DNA of 50,197 nt. Origin: an uncultured Actinomycetes bacterium. Lineage in GTDB: Bacteria; Actinomycetota; Acidimicrobiia; Acidimicrobiales; RAAP-2. Positions 1 through 10,045 of this stretch are shown here, piece after piece; the stretch's first letter is position 1, and each line of letters starts with the position of its first letter. A program made the position numbers and the translations under genes. The stretch spans positions 1 through 50,197 of the forward strand of contig CAIKZX010000044.1 of assembly GCA_903832015.1 (NCBI GenBank). Direction: 5' to 3'. The notes under the pieces were generated by a model. The model had not been told where the DNA came from. It ran no database searches and was given only the letters and a program-made list of their open reading frames with translations.

Positions 1-84
1 GGCGTCATTCACAAGAACCAGGCCGCGAACAAAAAGTCTGGCCTCATGCGTCGCATCAACTCCCTAAAGTCAACTAAGGCTTAA
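1..84 (+). CDS. rpsT: 30S ribosomal protein S20, C-terminal fragment (truncated by window edge)
   Basis: Frame 1 translation GVIHKNQAANKKSGLMRRINSLKSTKA* matches the S20 C-terminus style (H-KN-AA-KSRL..); adjacent to holA. Confidence 0.85.
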   Translation, partial: GVIHKNQAANKKSGLMRRINSLKSTKA

Positions 85-1085
85 CGCCTCGCATTCGCGT
101 GCAGACGCGATAGTCGAGCCACCAAAACCTCGAGCACCGTTAATTCGGTGAGGTCCTGGTCGCTCACGACATTTTTGCCATAATCAACGCCACCCTTGAG
201 GTCAACATCGGCTTGGGCCAAAAGGTGCAGGGCCACCGCGAAACTCTCTTGTGGGAGCGACTTTGACTCTTGAATCAAATACTTGGCGGATTGCTCAGAT
301 ATCTTAAAGAGTTTGACGACCTCCGGCAGGCTTAAGTTCTTTCCGGCCAAACTTGCCCGATCAGTGTAGAAGTTTCGGAGACTAGAAAGAATCTTAAGGG
401 CTGCAGATGATCCCGAATCGAGCATCCGACGCACTGCCACGATAGAACCGGCTGTGTCGCCCTTAACGATGACCTTGGTGAGATCCCACGAGTACACCCC
501 GCCCTGGTCACCGAGGTAGGGCTCGATTACCTCAAAACTTATGGCGTCCGTACCAAAGATGGATGAGAGTGTTCGCGCGAGGTTGTCAACGCGGCTTAAG
601 TCCTCACCGTAGTGTTCGGCGAGCTGGTCAATGGCCCGTCGGTCCAACTTGAGGTTGTAGAGCGCCAACCGCTCTTCAATATAGTGAGAGCGGTCTTTTG
701 CCGCCTTGCCCACGTCGAAACTGATCACCTCGTGCGCCAGCCCCGCCACGCTCCCCTTCTTGGCCCCCACTACCCCCGCAATAAGGACCACGCCCTCAAC
801 CGGGTTTTCATTCCAGATTTTTATTTGCGCCACGGCGTCCGCGAGCAGGTGCTGCGCCTCTCGCAAAACCACCACACGCTTGGGGGTAAGAAAGGGCGGG
901 GAATTAAGCGCCACGAGAGCCGACGAGGTCAGAGCGTCTCGCTCATCGACTGGTGAGCTCTTCAGCGTGAAGTCTTCGAGGGCGAAGGAGGGATCTAACC
1001 CACCCAGTTCCTTGGCCACTTGAATTTGCAGTTCGTCGTTGACCATCGTCGCCGAGGACCCCTGGACACAGATCAGATGGGTCAT
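81..1085 (-). CDS. holA: DNA polymerase III subunit delta (HolA)
   Basis: 334 aa ORF with HolA-like organisation; convergent with rpsT as commonly seen. Confidence 0.85.
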   Translation of the reverse strand: MTHLICVQGSSATMVNDELQIQVAKELGGLDPSFALEDFTLKSSPVDERDALTSSALVALNSPPFLTPKRVVVLREAQHLLADAVAQIKIWNENPVEGVVLIAGVVGAKKGSVAGLAHEVISFDVGKAAKDRSHYIEERLALYNLKLDRRAIDQLAEHYGEDLSRVDNLARTLSSIFGTDAISFEVIEPYLGDQGGVYSWDLTKVIVKGDTAGSIVAVRRMLDSGSSAALKILSSLRNFYTDRASLAGKNLSLPEVVKLFKISEQSAKYLIQESKSLPQESFAVALHLLAQADVDLKGGVDYGKNVVSDQDLTELTVLEVLVARLSRLHANARR

Positions 1086-1945
1086 CGGGCCTCCATGATG
1101 CGAGCCAGCGTATCGCGGACCCGTACGGTGCCCTCAACGTCATGCACCCGCAAAATCCGGCAGCCGAGCGAGATGCCTATCGACGAGGCGGCGAGTGAGG
1201 ATTCACGACGTTCGGTGACCTCTTGATTGAAAATTTTCCCGAGAAAGGTCTTATTCGAGGAGGAAAGTAGCAGGGGGAAGCCCAAATTGGCTAATTCATT
1301 CGAATGGCGCAAAAGATCAAGTGACTGTCCGGCCGTCTTACCCAGGTCGAGTCCCGCATCGATAATGATGCGGTTAGTCGCAACACCAGCCGACAGGGCC
1401 TGATTCGTTCGGTCAACCAAGAAGTCCGTTACCGACTCCGTCACGTTGTCGTAGTGGGGATTGGGATCCGCCACCCGAGGTCGCAGACGGATGTGCGTCG
1501 CGACGACCGTGGCCTCGTGAGCGGCCGCCACCGCGAGGTAGTTGGAGTCGGCAAATCCACTGATGTCATTTCCAATCACCGCACCCTCGCTGAAACAGGC
1601 CCCCGCAACGCTCGCTCGCCAGGTATCAATACTGAGAGGGAGATCAAAACGTGCGCGCAGGGCCGCAATGGCCGGTACCACTCGATCGAGTTCCTCCGCC
1701 TCAGAAATCTCAACGCCCGGCCCCGCCTTCACACCGCCAACGTCAAGCAGGTCGGCGCCATCATTCACTAATTGTTCAGCCCGGCGCAGAAAATCATCGA
1801 AGTTGTAGGTCGCCGCCGGAGCGAAGAAAGAATCAGTTGTGCGATTCAATATCCCCATGACCAGAGCGCGGGTAGCGAAATCGTAGGTCCGCTCCCCGAG
1901 GGCTAAGGGAGCGCGGGGCGCCAGCCAAGTAACTTCCACGCCCAT
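1082..1945 (-). CDS. Dihydropteroate synthase-like protein, FolP2-type paralog
   Basis: MGILNRTTDSFF..., DVGGVKAGPG, SIDTWRASVA; 4-bp overlap with holA. Confidence 0.8.
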   Translation of the reverse strand: MGVEVTWLAPRAPLALGERTYDFATRALVMGILNRTTDSFFAPAATYNFDDFLRRAEQLVNDGADLLDVGGVKAGPGVEISEAEELDRVVPAIAALRARFDLPLSIDTWRASVAGACFSEGAVIGNDISGFADSNYLAVAAAHEATVVATHIRLRPRVADPNPHYDNVTESVTDFLVDRTNQALSAGVATNRIIIDAGLDLGKTAGQSLDLLRHSNELANLGFPLLLSSSNKTFLGKIFNQEVTERRESSLAASSIGISLGCRILRVHDVEGTVRVRDTLARIMEAR

Positions 1946-2038
1946 CCTCCTAGGTCTCGAATGGAAAGCCTAGGGCTAAAAGCCCCTACAATCGTTTCTC
2001 TATGATTTTTCCTCAAGTCAAAAACTGACTAGAAAGGA

Positions 2039-2938
2039 ATGAGAGAAAGGCGGGATATGGACGACGACATTTTTGAGCGGATCATCTTCCTGGCTGACCC
2101 CGAACTCAATGAGCCGGTACTTATTTGCAGCCTCGAAGGGTGGATAGACGCCGGTGGCGCCGCCAATACGGCGGTAAATACCATGCTGGATTCGATTGAA
2201 ACCGAAGTGCTCGCCACCTTCGATACTGAATACTTCATCGATCAACGAGCACGCCGTCCCATGGCGCGCATTATCGACGGAGTGACCACCGAACTCATCT
2301 GGCCCGAGATTCAACTCCGCTACGGCAAAGACCGCGACGGCGCAGACCTGATTTTCCTAGTGGGCCCCGAGCCGGACTTTCATTGGAGTGACTTTGTGGA
2401 CATTGTGACCGACGCCGCCGGTCGTTTCGATATCCGCCTCGTAGTGGGTCTTGGGGCCTTCCCCGCACCAGCCCCCCACACTCGCCCTACCCGCATCATC
2501 GGGACCGCCCCCGCGCAGAGCGCGCACCTGCTGAGCAGCGTCGGCACCGTTGATGGAGAGATCGAGGTGCCCGCCGGCATCTCCTCGGCGCTCGAACTCG
2601 GCTTTGCGGAGGTCAACATTGACATGGTCACGCTCTGGGCACGCGTGCCACACTACGTGGCATCACTGCCCTACCCCGAAGCCGCGGCCGCCCTCATCGA
2701 TGGTCTAGCCGGCACCGCGGGACTCAGCTTGGATTCATCGGAACTGCGCCGCTCGGCCGATGAGGCCAGACGCCAAGTTGAAGAGATGATGGGTAGCAAC
2801 TCCGATCACAACCAGATGGTTGAGCAGCTCGAAAAGGCGGTCGACAGTGAGGGTTCTTCATCGCTCGGTAGTGTCATCCCGAGTGGGGATGAATTAGCCG
2901 CCGAACTCGAAAAATTCCTTCGCGGCGAAGCTAGTTAA
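2039..2938 (+). CDS. PAC2 family protein (proteasome assembly chaperone-like)
   Basis: 299 aa; LICSLEGWIDAGGAANTAVNTML, PHYVASLPYPEAAAALIDGL typical of actinobacterial PAC2 proteins. Confidence 0.85.
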   Translation: MRERRDMDDDIFERIIFLADPELNEPVLICSLEGWIDAGGAANTAVNTMLDSIETEVLATFDTEYFIDQRARRPMARIIDGVTTELIWPEIQLRYGKDRDGADLIFLVGPEPDFHWSDFVDIVTDAAGRFDIRLVVGLGAFPAPAPHTRPTRIIGTAPAQSAHLLSSVGTVDGEIEVPAGISSALELGFAEVNIDMVTLWARVPHYVASLPYPEAAAALIDGLAGTAGLSLDSSELRRSADEARRQVEEMMGSNSDHNQMVEQLEKAVDSEGSSSLGSVIPSGDELAAELEKFLRGEAS

Positions 2939-3506
2939 GAACGTCGCCTTCTTGGATGGCGATGCCTAGTCCGAGGGCGTAGCCCTCCAGATAGAGCCCG
3001 CATTCATCTTGTCGGGGATGACGGTTAGCTAGTTCGTAAAATTCGGGACCATGATCGGCCTCTTGTAGGTGGGCTAACTCGTGCACTAACACGCAGTCAA
3101 TCACCCACTCTGGGCATTGCGTTAATCGACTCGAAACTCGAATTTCTTTGGTATCGGGCGAGCATGAGGCCCAACGCGACTTTTGATTGCTGACCCACCT
3201 CACCGACGAGGCCATGATGCCATCGTTGTAGAGCTCAGCTAATACGCGGGCGCGCTCTTCGAGGGCAACATCTCCGGCGGCAATTTGGGGGCGTTGCGTG
3301 ATGAGTCGGTTGACGAGGTCGTCGACGAATTGGGTTCGAGCCTTGCCCTTCAGACTCACCGGGATTTGCACCACGATCCTCGATCCGGCCCAGTGGGCCG
3401 TTCCCGTTTTCTTCCTTTTGGCTGAAGCTCGAATCTCCACCTCGGGCCGGTCGAACTGTGGCGCCTGGATGATGACTTCGCTCTTGGTCTTCGCGCTACT
3501 CGCCAT
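2931..3506 (-). CDS. YgjP-like / SprT-type metallopeptidase domain protein (DUF45)
   Basis: VLVHELAHLQEADHGPEFYELANRHP HExxH motif; RWVSNQKSRWASCSPDTKEIRVSSRL. Confidence 0.85.
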   Translation of the reverse strand: MASSAKTKSEVIIQAPQFDRPEVEIRASAKRKKTGTAHWAGSRIVVQIPVSLKGKARTQFVDDLVNRLITQRPQIAAGDVALEERARVLAELYNDGIMASSVRWVSNQKSRWASCSPDTKEIRVSSRLTQCPEWVIDCVLVHELAHLQEADHGPEFYELANRHPRQDECGLYLEGYALGLGIAIQEGDVLN

Positions 3507-5972
3507 TTACTTAACGACGTTCACCAATCGAGGGGGTCGGGCCACAACTCGTTGCGCTGGTTGTCCCTCCAGTGCTTCAATCACCTCAGGGGTACTCAGA
3601 GCTAGTCGGCCCGCCTCCTCTTCGGAGATTCCGGGAGCTACTTCAAGTCGAGTCTTAACCTTGCCATTTACCTGAATCACCATCGTTATCGTCTCTTCGA
3701 CCAACATCGCGGGGTCCGCCACCGGCCAGGACTGTTGGTGCACGGAACGATCGGTGGGGCGGCGCTCTTCCCACAGTTCAGCGCTGATGTGTGGGGCCAT
3801 TGGAGCCAACAGCAACAACATCGTGTCCAGAGCGTCATCCAGTGTGGTCTTACTTATTCCTTCGTCGCTGCGAGATTGCCTGGAAAGAGTGTTTAACAAC
3901 TCCATTAACGCCGCAACCGCGGTGTTGTAGCTCCAGCGATCGAGGTCGGAAGTTACCCGCGCGATTGTGCGGTGCACCGCTTGGGTTACCGCCAAGTCCT
4001 CGGGGGTCGTGGCCTCGTGAATAGTGACATCGAAACCTTGTGCGAGGCGCACCAAGCGGTCAATGAAACGGGCGCAACCGTCAATTACCTCTTCGGTTTG
4101 ATCGGTCCAGTCCACATCATCGGCCGGTGGTCCAACAAATAAGTGAAAGACGCGAAGTCCGTCGGCTCCCACCGTTGGGTAGTACTTTTCGGGCGCAATC
4201 AGATTGCCCTTCGATTTGCTCATTTTCGAGCCATCCAGGCGAATCATGCCCTGAGTGAAGAGCCGCTTGAAGGGTTCGCGCTCTACACCTGGGGCGATCT
4301 TGAGGTCCACCAGAGCCTTTACATAAAAGCGGGCGTAGAGCAGGTGCAAGATGGCGTGCTCAATGCCGCCAATATATTGATCCACCGGCATCCACTTGGC
4401 CGCTTCAACTGGATCAAAAGGTTTGTCCTTGCTGAAGGGGTCGGTGTAGCGAAGGAAATACCACGACGAGTCGGTGAAGGTGTCCATAGTGTCCGCCTCG
4501 CGGCGGGCGGGTGCGCCACACGTTGGACAGGCCACCGCGCGGAAACCCTCGTGAGTGGCCAAGGGTGACTGGCCACTCTTATCCATCACCACGTCATCAG
4601 GTGCGACCACGGGGAGTTGATCTTCGGGAACGGGGACTAGTCCGCAATTATCGCAGTGGATAATCGGGATGGGGCATCCCCAAAAGCGTTGGCGCGAAAC
4701 AAGCCAGTCACGCAGGCGGTAGTTGACCTTGCGAACTCCGTTGGCCTTTTCTTCCAAAAAGGAAGCGGCCTGCACTTTCGCCTCGGCGATAGAAAGCCCG
4801 TCTAGGAACCCTGAATTGATGTGCGGGCCATCTCCGCTGTACGGACCTTCTACATCAGCAGGGGCCGCCACGGTGCGCCGTACAGTCAGTCCGTGAGCCT
4901 GGGCGAAGGCGTAGTCACGCTCGTCTTCCCCCGGCACGGCAATGATTGCTCCCGTTCCGTAGGTGCCCAGTACGTAGTCGGCCACGTAGACCGGGACCTG
5001 TTCTGCGTTGAAGGGATTTATGACGTAACTCCCAGTGAAGGCGCCCCGCTTGTCGAGTCCGGCACCGGCATCACTCGAAGCGGTCCGCTCCATTTCGGTC
5101 GCTGAGCTGGCTTCAGCGACGAGTTTGTCTACACTGGCCTTCTGTTCTGGCGTGGTGAGGATTCCAAGTAGTGGGTGCTCCGGCGCGACCACCGCGTAGG
5201 TAATGCCAAAGCCGGTGTCTGGGCGGGTGGTGAAGACTCTGAGGGTCTTCGATGGATCAGATGCGAAGGTCAGATTAAATTCGACCCCCTCACTGCGGCC
5301 AATCCAGTTGCGCTGCATGGTTTTCACCCGGTCAGGCCATTCGAGACCATCAACGTCACGCAGCAACTCATCGGCGTAATCGGTGATGCGGAAGAACCAT
5401 TGCTCCAGATTCTTACGTTCAACTACATCACCACTACGTTCACAGGTGCCGTCGCCGAGAACCTGTTCGTTCGCCAGTACGGTTGCGCAACCAGGACACC
5501 AATTAACGGGAGCCATCGCGCGATAGGCCAGACCCGCCTCAAAGAATTTGATGAAAATCCACTGGGCCCACTTCATGTATTCAGGGTCATGGGAGTACAC
5601 AAACCGGCGCCAGTCGTACACCGCACCAAGCTTGAGTACCGAGGACTTCAGTTCCTGCATCCGATCTTCGGTAAAGATTCGTGGGTGGCTGCCGGCCTTA
5701 ATGGCCGCGTTTTCTGCGGGCAAACCAAAGGAGTCAAATCCAAATGGGCTCAGGACGGCTTTCCCGCGCATCGTTTGGTAGCGAACTACGAGGTCACCGA
5801 AGGTGTAGTTACGAACGTGTCCTTGATGCGCCGAACCCGACGGATAGGGGTACATGCACAGTGCATAAAATCGCTCACGCGTATCGTCATTATCAACGTT
5901 GTAAGTGCCCTCGTCGAGCCAGCGGGCTTGCCACTTTGCTTCAACTTCTGTTACTGAAAAGGGACGGGCCAT
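3507..5972 (-). CDS. leuS: Leucyl-tRNA synthetase
   Basis: 821 aa; MYPYPSGSAHQGHVRNYTFGD (HIGH-type), KMSKSKGN, leucyl editing domain. Confidence 0.98.
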   Translation of the reverse strand: MARPFSVTEVEAKWQARWLDEGTYNVDNDDTRERFYALCMYPYPSGSAHQGHVRNYTFGDLVVRYQTMRGKAVLSPFGFDSFGLPAENAAIKAGSHPRIFTEDRMQELKSSVLKLGAVYDWRRFVYSHDPEYMKWAQWIFIKFFEAGLAYRAMAPVNWCPGCATVLANEQVLGDGTCERSGDVVERKNLEQWFFRITDYADELLRDVDGLEWPDRVKTMQRNWIGRSEGVEFNLTFASDPSKTLRVFTTRPDTGFGITYAVVAPEHPLLGILTTPEQKASVDKLVAEASSATEMERTASSDAGAGLDKRGAFTGSYVINPFNAEQVPVYVADYVLGTYGTGAIIAVPGEDERDYAFAQAHGLTVRRTVAAPADVEGPYSGDGPHINSGFLDGLSIAEAKVQAASFLEEKANGVRKVNYRLRDWLVSRQRFWGCPIPIIHCDNCGLVPVPEDQLPVVAPDDVVMDKSGQSPLATHEGFRAVACPTCGAPARREADTMDTFTDSSWYFLRYTDPFSKDKPFDPVEAAKWMPVDQYIGGIEHAILHLLYARFYVKALVDLKIAPGVEREPFKRLFTQGMIRLDGSKMSKSKGNLIAPEKYYPTVGADGLRVFHLFVGPPADDVDWTDQTEEVIDGCARFIDRLVRLAQGFDVTIHEATTPEDLAVTQAVHRTIARVTSDLDRWSYNTAVAALMELLNTLSRQSRSDEGISKTTLDDALDTMLLLLAPMAPHISAELWEERRPTDRSVHQQSWPVADPAMLVEETITMVIQVNGKVKTRLEVAPGISEEEAGRLALSTPEVIEALEGQPAQRVVARPPRLVNVVK

Positions 5973-6175
5973 GCCAATAGTCTAGATTGCCGGAAATTTG
6001 TGTTCCGCGAGTTTTGAACGGGACCGCAAGGGTCGGCCGAGAGAGTCCCACGAGGGAACTCATCTTGACTCGGACGGCGGCCCCACCGTCGGCAACCATC
6101 TCTGTAAATAGGTGGTGTATTCTGGGGATTCGAATCACCGAAATGGTCATTCTTTCAAAAATCTAGCGATTGTGA

Positions 6176-7321
6176 GTGTCTATGAGCAAAGCGGCACATA
6201 CCGAAGTTGCACCCCTTTCGCACCGGTTCTCCCCTAGCAATCTTCTCCAGTTTCTGCCCGCGCTAGGCCTGTATGTTCTCTCGCGCGCAGTGGTACTCAC
6301 CATCTTGGGAATTGTGGCCCACGTGAAGAAGCAATCAATTCTCACTTTCCTAACGGGTTGGGATTCTCACTGGTATTTGATGATCGCACACTACGGCTAC
6401 GTTTCTTCCATTCCGGCGGGCCCGGGCAGTGCCGCACAATGCGACTTGGGCTTTTTCCCCCTTCTCCCCCTCCTCATCCGGGGCACACACTTTTTGACTG
6501 GCCTCAACTTCACCGCATCCGGTCTCTTGCTCTGTGGGATCGTTGGCGCCGCTGCCTCAGTCGCGCTTTGGAAGTTGATTGATGACTACTTCGGCAAGGC
6601 TGGGGCAACCAAGGGTTTGGCCTACGTCTTGTTCTCACCCGCTGCGGTGGTGTTGTCAATGGTCTATTCCGAGGGCGCACTAATTCTTTTCGCCAGCTGC
6701 GCTCTGTTGGCACTGAAACGACAGCGTTGGTTGGTGGCGGGATTATGTGCGGCCGCCACAACCGCTCTCGACCCCGTTGGCATGGCGGCGGTTGGGTTGT
6801 GTTTCTGGGCGGCTTGGTCGACGATCCGCAAAGAGGGGAACTACCGCGCGCTGGTAGCGGCCTTCGTCGCCCCCCTAGGCGTTGTCTCCTTCTTCACCTA
6901 CCTGTGGATTCACACCGGCTCGTTCTTGGAATGGTTTCACGCGCAGCGCGCCGGATGGCAAGGCGGGAAATTTGGCACCGGCATTTACCACTCCATCTTC
7001 CAGACCGTAATGCACGGTTTTGCAAACTTGAACCCGCCCGTTAAAGCCATCACGCTAGTTGCGACCATCGCGATGCTGGCGTGGGCTTGGAAGCGTCGTG
7101 CACCTGAATTATGGGCCGCGTACTTCCTATCCACGCTGGCATTGGGTGCCATCTCTCCACTGGTCGGAATCTCCCCTCGGTTGCTGCTGCGCAGCTTTCC
7201 CCTTCTCGCCTTCACCGGGGCGACCCTGCCACGTCGGCGCTTCCAGCTCGTTGGTTCCGTGCTCGTGGTGAGTTCCGTGATATTGGCGGTCTTGTCGACT
7301 TCGGGAACTTGGATCCCGTAA
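6176..7321 (+). CDS. PIG-V-like polytopic mannosyltransferase family membrane protein
   Basis: GTG start; WDSHWYLMIAHYGY...LGFFPLLPLLIRG motif as in PIG-V/GT-C-like proteins; multiple TM segments. Confidence 0.7.
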   Translation: MSMSKAAHTEVAPLSHRFSPSNLLQFLPALGLYVLSRAVVLTILGIVAHVKKQSILTFLTGWDSHWYLMIAHYGYVSSIPAGPGSAAQCDLGFFPLLPLLIRGTHFLTGLNFTASGLLLCGIVGAAASVALWKLIDDYFGKAGATKGLAYVLFSPAAVVLSMVYSEGALILFASCALLALKRQRWLVAGLCAAATTALDPVGMAAVGLCFWAAWSTIRKEGNYRALVAAFVAPLGVVSFFTYLWIHTGSFLEWFHAQRAGWQGGKFGTGIYHSIFQTVMHGFANLNPPVKAITLVATIAMLAWAWKRRAPELWAAYFLSTLALGAISPLVGISPRLLLRSFPLLAFTGATLPRRRFQLVGSVLVVSSVILAVLSTSGTWIP

Positions 7322-7368
7322 GGGATATTGTGTGAAAATTAGGCTCTGCTAGGATTAGTTCCGCCTTT

Positions 7369-7441
7369 GGGGGTATAGCTCAGCTGGCAGAGCACTTGCA
7401 TGGCATGCAAGGGGTCAGGGGTTCAAATCCCCTTACCTCCA
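7369..7441 (+). tRNA. tRNA-Ala (anticodon GGC)
   Basis: GGGGGTA acceptor / TACCTCC; anticodon stem CTTGC-atggcat-GCAAG; T-arm AGGGG-ttcaaat-CCCCT; discriminator A. Confidence 0.95.
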
Positions 7442-7462
7442 CAAATTTCGTATCGTAACTCG

Positions 7463-7479
7463 CGGGAGAAAACCTCCCG
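7463..7479. terminator. Hairpin CGGGAG-aaaac-CTCCCG downstream of tRNA-Ala, possible terminator
   Basis: Perfect 6-bp stem between tRNA-Ala and the 3' end of the convergent small CDS; weak U tract. Confidence 0.4.
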
Positions 7480-7490
7480 TTCGTAGAGTT

Positions 7491-7805
7491 TCAGCCGAGA
7501 TCGGCGATCACAATTTTGCGCATCTGCATCATTGCCTCGAATGCTCGCTGAGCGGCTGCGGGGTCTGGATTAGAAAGAGCGGCCCCAAGCGCGTGAACGG
7601 GCTTGAGCGCCACCTCTTCACGCGCCAACGGAACATCGCCCTGATTATCACTAGAGCCCGACATTCTCAGTATTGTCACACGGCTATTTGGGCCGTGAAC
7701 ATCGATCAGGTGCTCGCTTGAGTTGGTAACTGAACCCGATAACACTGCCGCGTAAAAAGTGGCCAACCGAAGAGGCTCGGTCGCAAAAATAATGAGCGCA
7801 TTCAT
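7491..7805 (-). CDS. Small protein, possibly VOC/glyoxalase-like
   Basis: 104 aa; EPLRLATFYAAVLSGSVT resembles VOC N-terminal motif; weak. Confidence 0.45.
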   Translation of the reverse strand: MNALIIFATEPLRLATFYAAVLSGSVTNSSEHLIDVHGPNSRVTILRMSGSSDNQGDVPLAREEVALKPVHALGAALSNPDPAAAQRAFEAMMQMRKIVIADLG

Positions 7806-7818
7806 CAGGTAAGTGAAT

Positions 7819-8343
7819 CTATTTCCCGATTGCCTTCATTAATTTCGAGCCATCGAGAGCTGAGGTCTGGAACTGAGTCTTCCACGCGTTGTAATACTGG
7901 GCGACAAGTGTCTTCGATTTGGCGGTCTCAAGTGACTTATAGGTGGCCGCAATGGCCACCAGGTCAGCCTGATACGCGGCGTACAGCTTTTGCACCCGAC
8001 TCGGGAAATTACCGCCAAGGGTCGAGATAGCTTTGGTTTGCGCGGCATAGGCAGCAATGGCCGCCTTATTTACACACTGATAGTTGGTGCAGCTGTTGGT
8101 GGCCGTCAAAAGCGCCTTGGCGCCCTTGTACTGAACAACGAAAGCGTCATTGGTGGCTTTCTTTAATTCTTTGTTACTCAGTGTTCCACCGAAGGCAAAC
8201 ATCAAGGTAGCGGCGATAGCGCCAATAAGCAGAATCGACACCGAAGTCCATAAAATCAAGGGTCGCCGCGAGTTATGCGCAGTAGGTTCGAACTCTAAGG
8301 GTGTATTTTCCTCAGGTCCGACGAGTTCTTGATTTTCACTCAC
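7819..8343 (-). CDS. Hypothetical single-TM extracytoplasmic protein
   Basis: 174 aa; one N-terminal TM (LILWTSVSILLIGAIAATLMFAF) followed by Ala/Lys/Tyr-rich helical domain. Confidence 0.65.
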   Translation of the reverse strand: MSENQELVGPEENTPLEFEPTAHNSRRPLILWTSVSILLIGAIAATLMFAFGGTLSNKELKKATNDAFVVQYKGAKALLTATNSCTNYQCVNKAAIAAYAAQTKAISTLGGNFPSRVQKLYAAYQADLVAIAATYKSLETAKSKTLVAQYYNAWKTQFQTSALDGSKLMKAIGK

Positions 8344-8418
8344 AAATTTTCCTTCGAATCCTTTTAGTTTGCCAGATTATGCAGTACCAAAAGTCATAAC
8401 AGTCTAGAGGTGGAAGTA

Positions 8419-8452
8419 AAAGACAGGGCCAGTTTCCCGGCCCCGTCTTTTC
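8419..8452 (-). terminator. Rho-independent terminator downstream of the APC permease gene
   Basis: Inverted repeat AAAAGACaGGGCC...GGCCCcGTCTTTT ending in a T run on the minus strand. Confidence 0.7.
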
Positions 8453-8460
8453 AGAGTTTC

Positions 8461-9969
8461 CTAGAGATTTTGTTCAAACTCTTGCAGTACCGCGTGGCGA
8501 TCTTCCTTCGCGGGCATTTGGAAGTACGGATTTTTCTTCACGAACCAGTAGTACGCAATCGGAATGAGCCCTAGAGCCATCGCGCCTAGTCCCACCAGAC
8601 GAGTAGTGGTGTTGAGACCCTTGTAGGCCTCTATAAAGATGTAGACCATGAAGAGCGCTCCGAGCACGGGCCACAGGCCCATAAAGATGAAGTTTTTAAC
8701 TGACTTAAAGAGTTGGCGGCGATAGAGAATTGCGACGGCGAATCCAGCCAGTGAGTAGTAGATGCAAATTTGAAGTCCAATGGCGTTGTATCCGTCGGAC
8801 AAAATGTTTGCTATCGAACCAATCTTCGAGCTACCGACAAAGAGGGCTAGTGATAAGAATGTCACCAAGACCGTCGCGACGATTGGGGTCTTGCGCTCAC
8901 TGTGAACACGGCCCAAGGCTTTAGGCAATGTGTTGTCGCGACCCATGGTGAAGAGAGTCCGGGTCACCTGAATCAAGGTTGTCTCCAAAGTGGCAACGGT
9001 TGAGAGCAAGACGGCCACGACTATCAATTTTCCACCGGTGCCGTGCCAAACGGTTTGACCAAGCACGGCCAGGATGTCCGCCGCATTGTTACTGTTCTGC
9101 AACTGAGCGGGAGTCAAAACTAGGTTGGTAGCCACGGTAAAGACTTCGAAGAGGCTAAACACGACGATGGTGCCGAGAATGCCACCCATGCCTGAAGTCT
9201 TGTGGGCGTCCTTGGTTTCCTCGTTCAGGTTCGCCGTAACATCCCAGCCCCAGAAGTAAAAGGCCGCCAGCAGCGCTCCCGCAACAAAACCTTTTTGACC
9301 GTGAAAAACCGTTGGCGAGAACCAGTGCCAAGAAAAGTTGGTTACGTGGTGAGCGTGAAAGATCGCGACGAGGGCGAAAAGGAGAAGCAGCGCCACCTCG
9401 ACACAAGACATGATGATTTGTACCGTTACCGTCACGGTCACACCCGCAGCAACTGCCGTGACCATAAGAAGGAAAAAGATTGCGCCAAACAGAGTTACCC
9501 AAGTCTTATTAGCCGCGAGTCCATTCGAGAACAAAGCCAAAACAGTTGATCCCGCGGGAAAGGTTGCGATCACCATAAAGATGAGCGCTGAAACTACGAG
9601 CGCCCAACCCGAGAGGTAGCCCAAGACTGGGTGGATCGCCCGACGGACCCACGAGTAGGCCGCGCCCGCGTGGCTGTCGGCTTTCGAAAGATAGTTGAAC
9701 GCGAAGACAATACCGAACATGAAGAATCCGCAGTACAAGAGGGCTGCGGGGCCACCGTAGAGAACTGCCCCGAAAAGCGTAGTGGTCGTGGCGGCAATTG
9801 AATAACCAGGTGCGGACCCGGCAATTCCCATAATGACCGAGTCGAAGAGTCCAAGGACTCCTGAGCGCAACGAGTGCTCTGTGGATTGCTTTGGGGCGTC
9901 AGACACGACAACCTCTTTCTGTGTTGGTATCACCTTCTGTGAAAATTGACTAGGAGAAGAAAATAGCAC
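8461..9969 (-). CDS. APC family amino acid permease
   Basis: 502 aa polytopic; SVIMGIAGSAPGYSIAATTTTLFG, SKADSHAGAAYSWVRRAIHPVLGYLSGW. Confidence 0.85.
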   Translation of the reverse strand: MLFSSPSQFSQKVIPTQKEVVVSDAPKQSTEHSLRSGVLGLFDSVIMGIAGSAPGYSIAATTTTLFGAVLYGGPAALLYCGFFMFGIVFAFNYLSKADSHAGAAYSWVRRAIHPVLGYLSGWALVVSALIFMVIATFPAGSTVLALFSNGLAANKTWVTLFGAIFFLLMVTAVAAGVTVTVTVQIIMSCVEVALLLLFALVAIFHAHHVTNFSWHWFSPTVFHGQKGFVAGALLAAFYFWGWDVTANLNEETKDAHKTSGMGGILGTIVVFSLFEVFTVATNLVLTPAQLQNSNNAADILAVLGQTVWHGTGGKLIVVAVLLSTVATLETTLIQVTRTLFTMGRDNTLPKALGRVHSERKTPIVATVLVTFLSLALFVGSSKIGSIANILSDGYNAIGLQICIYYSLAGFAVAILYRRQLFKSVKNFIFMGLWPVLGALFMVYIFIEAYKGLNTTTRLVGLGAMALGLIPIAYYWFVKKNPYFQMPAKEDRHAVLQEFEQNL

Positions 9970-10045
9970 GAACTGGTTAATTCATTGTCAATGCTCACCC
10001 CCTGGCGCCTATTACGCTGAAGATACCCCTCTTAAGGAACCAATC

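Noticed and set aside
5175-5957. 260-aa ORF antisense to leuS
   Set aside because: Shadow ORF fully opposite the strongly supported leuS; composition does not resemble a known family.
5941-6150. 69-aa ORF upstream of and overlapping leuS start (MTISVIRIPRIHHLFTEMVADGG...), possible leader peptide
   Set aside because: No Leu run or clear terminator/antiterminator and no T-box core recognised; likely a chance ORF in the divergent leuS/PIG-V promoter region.
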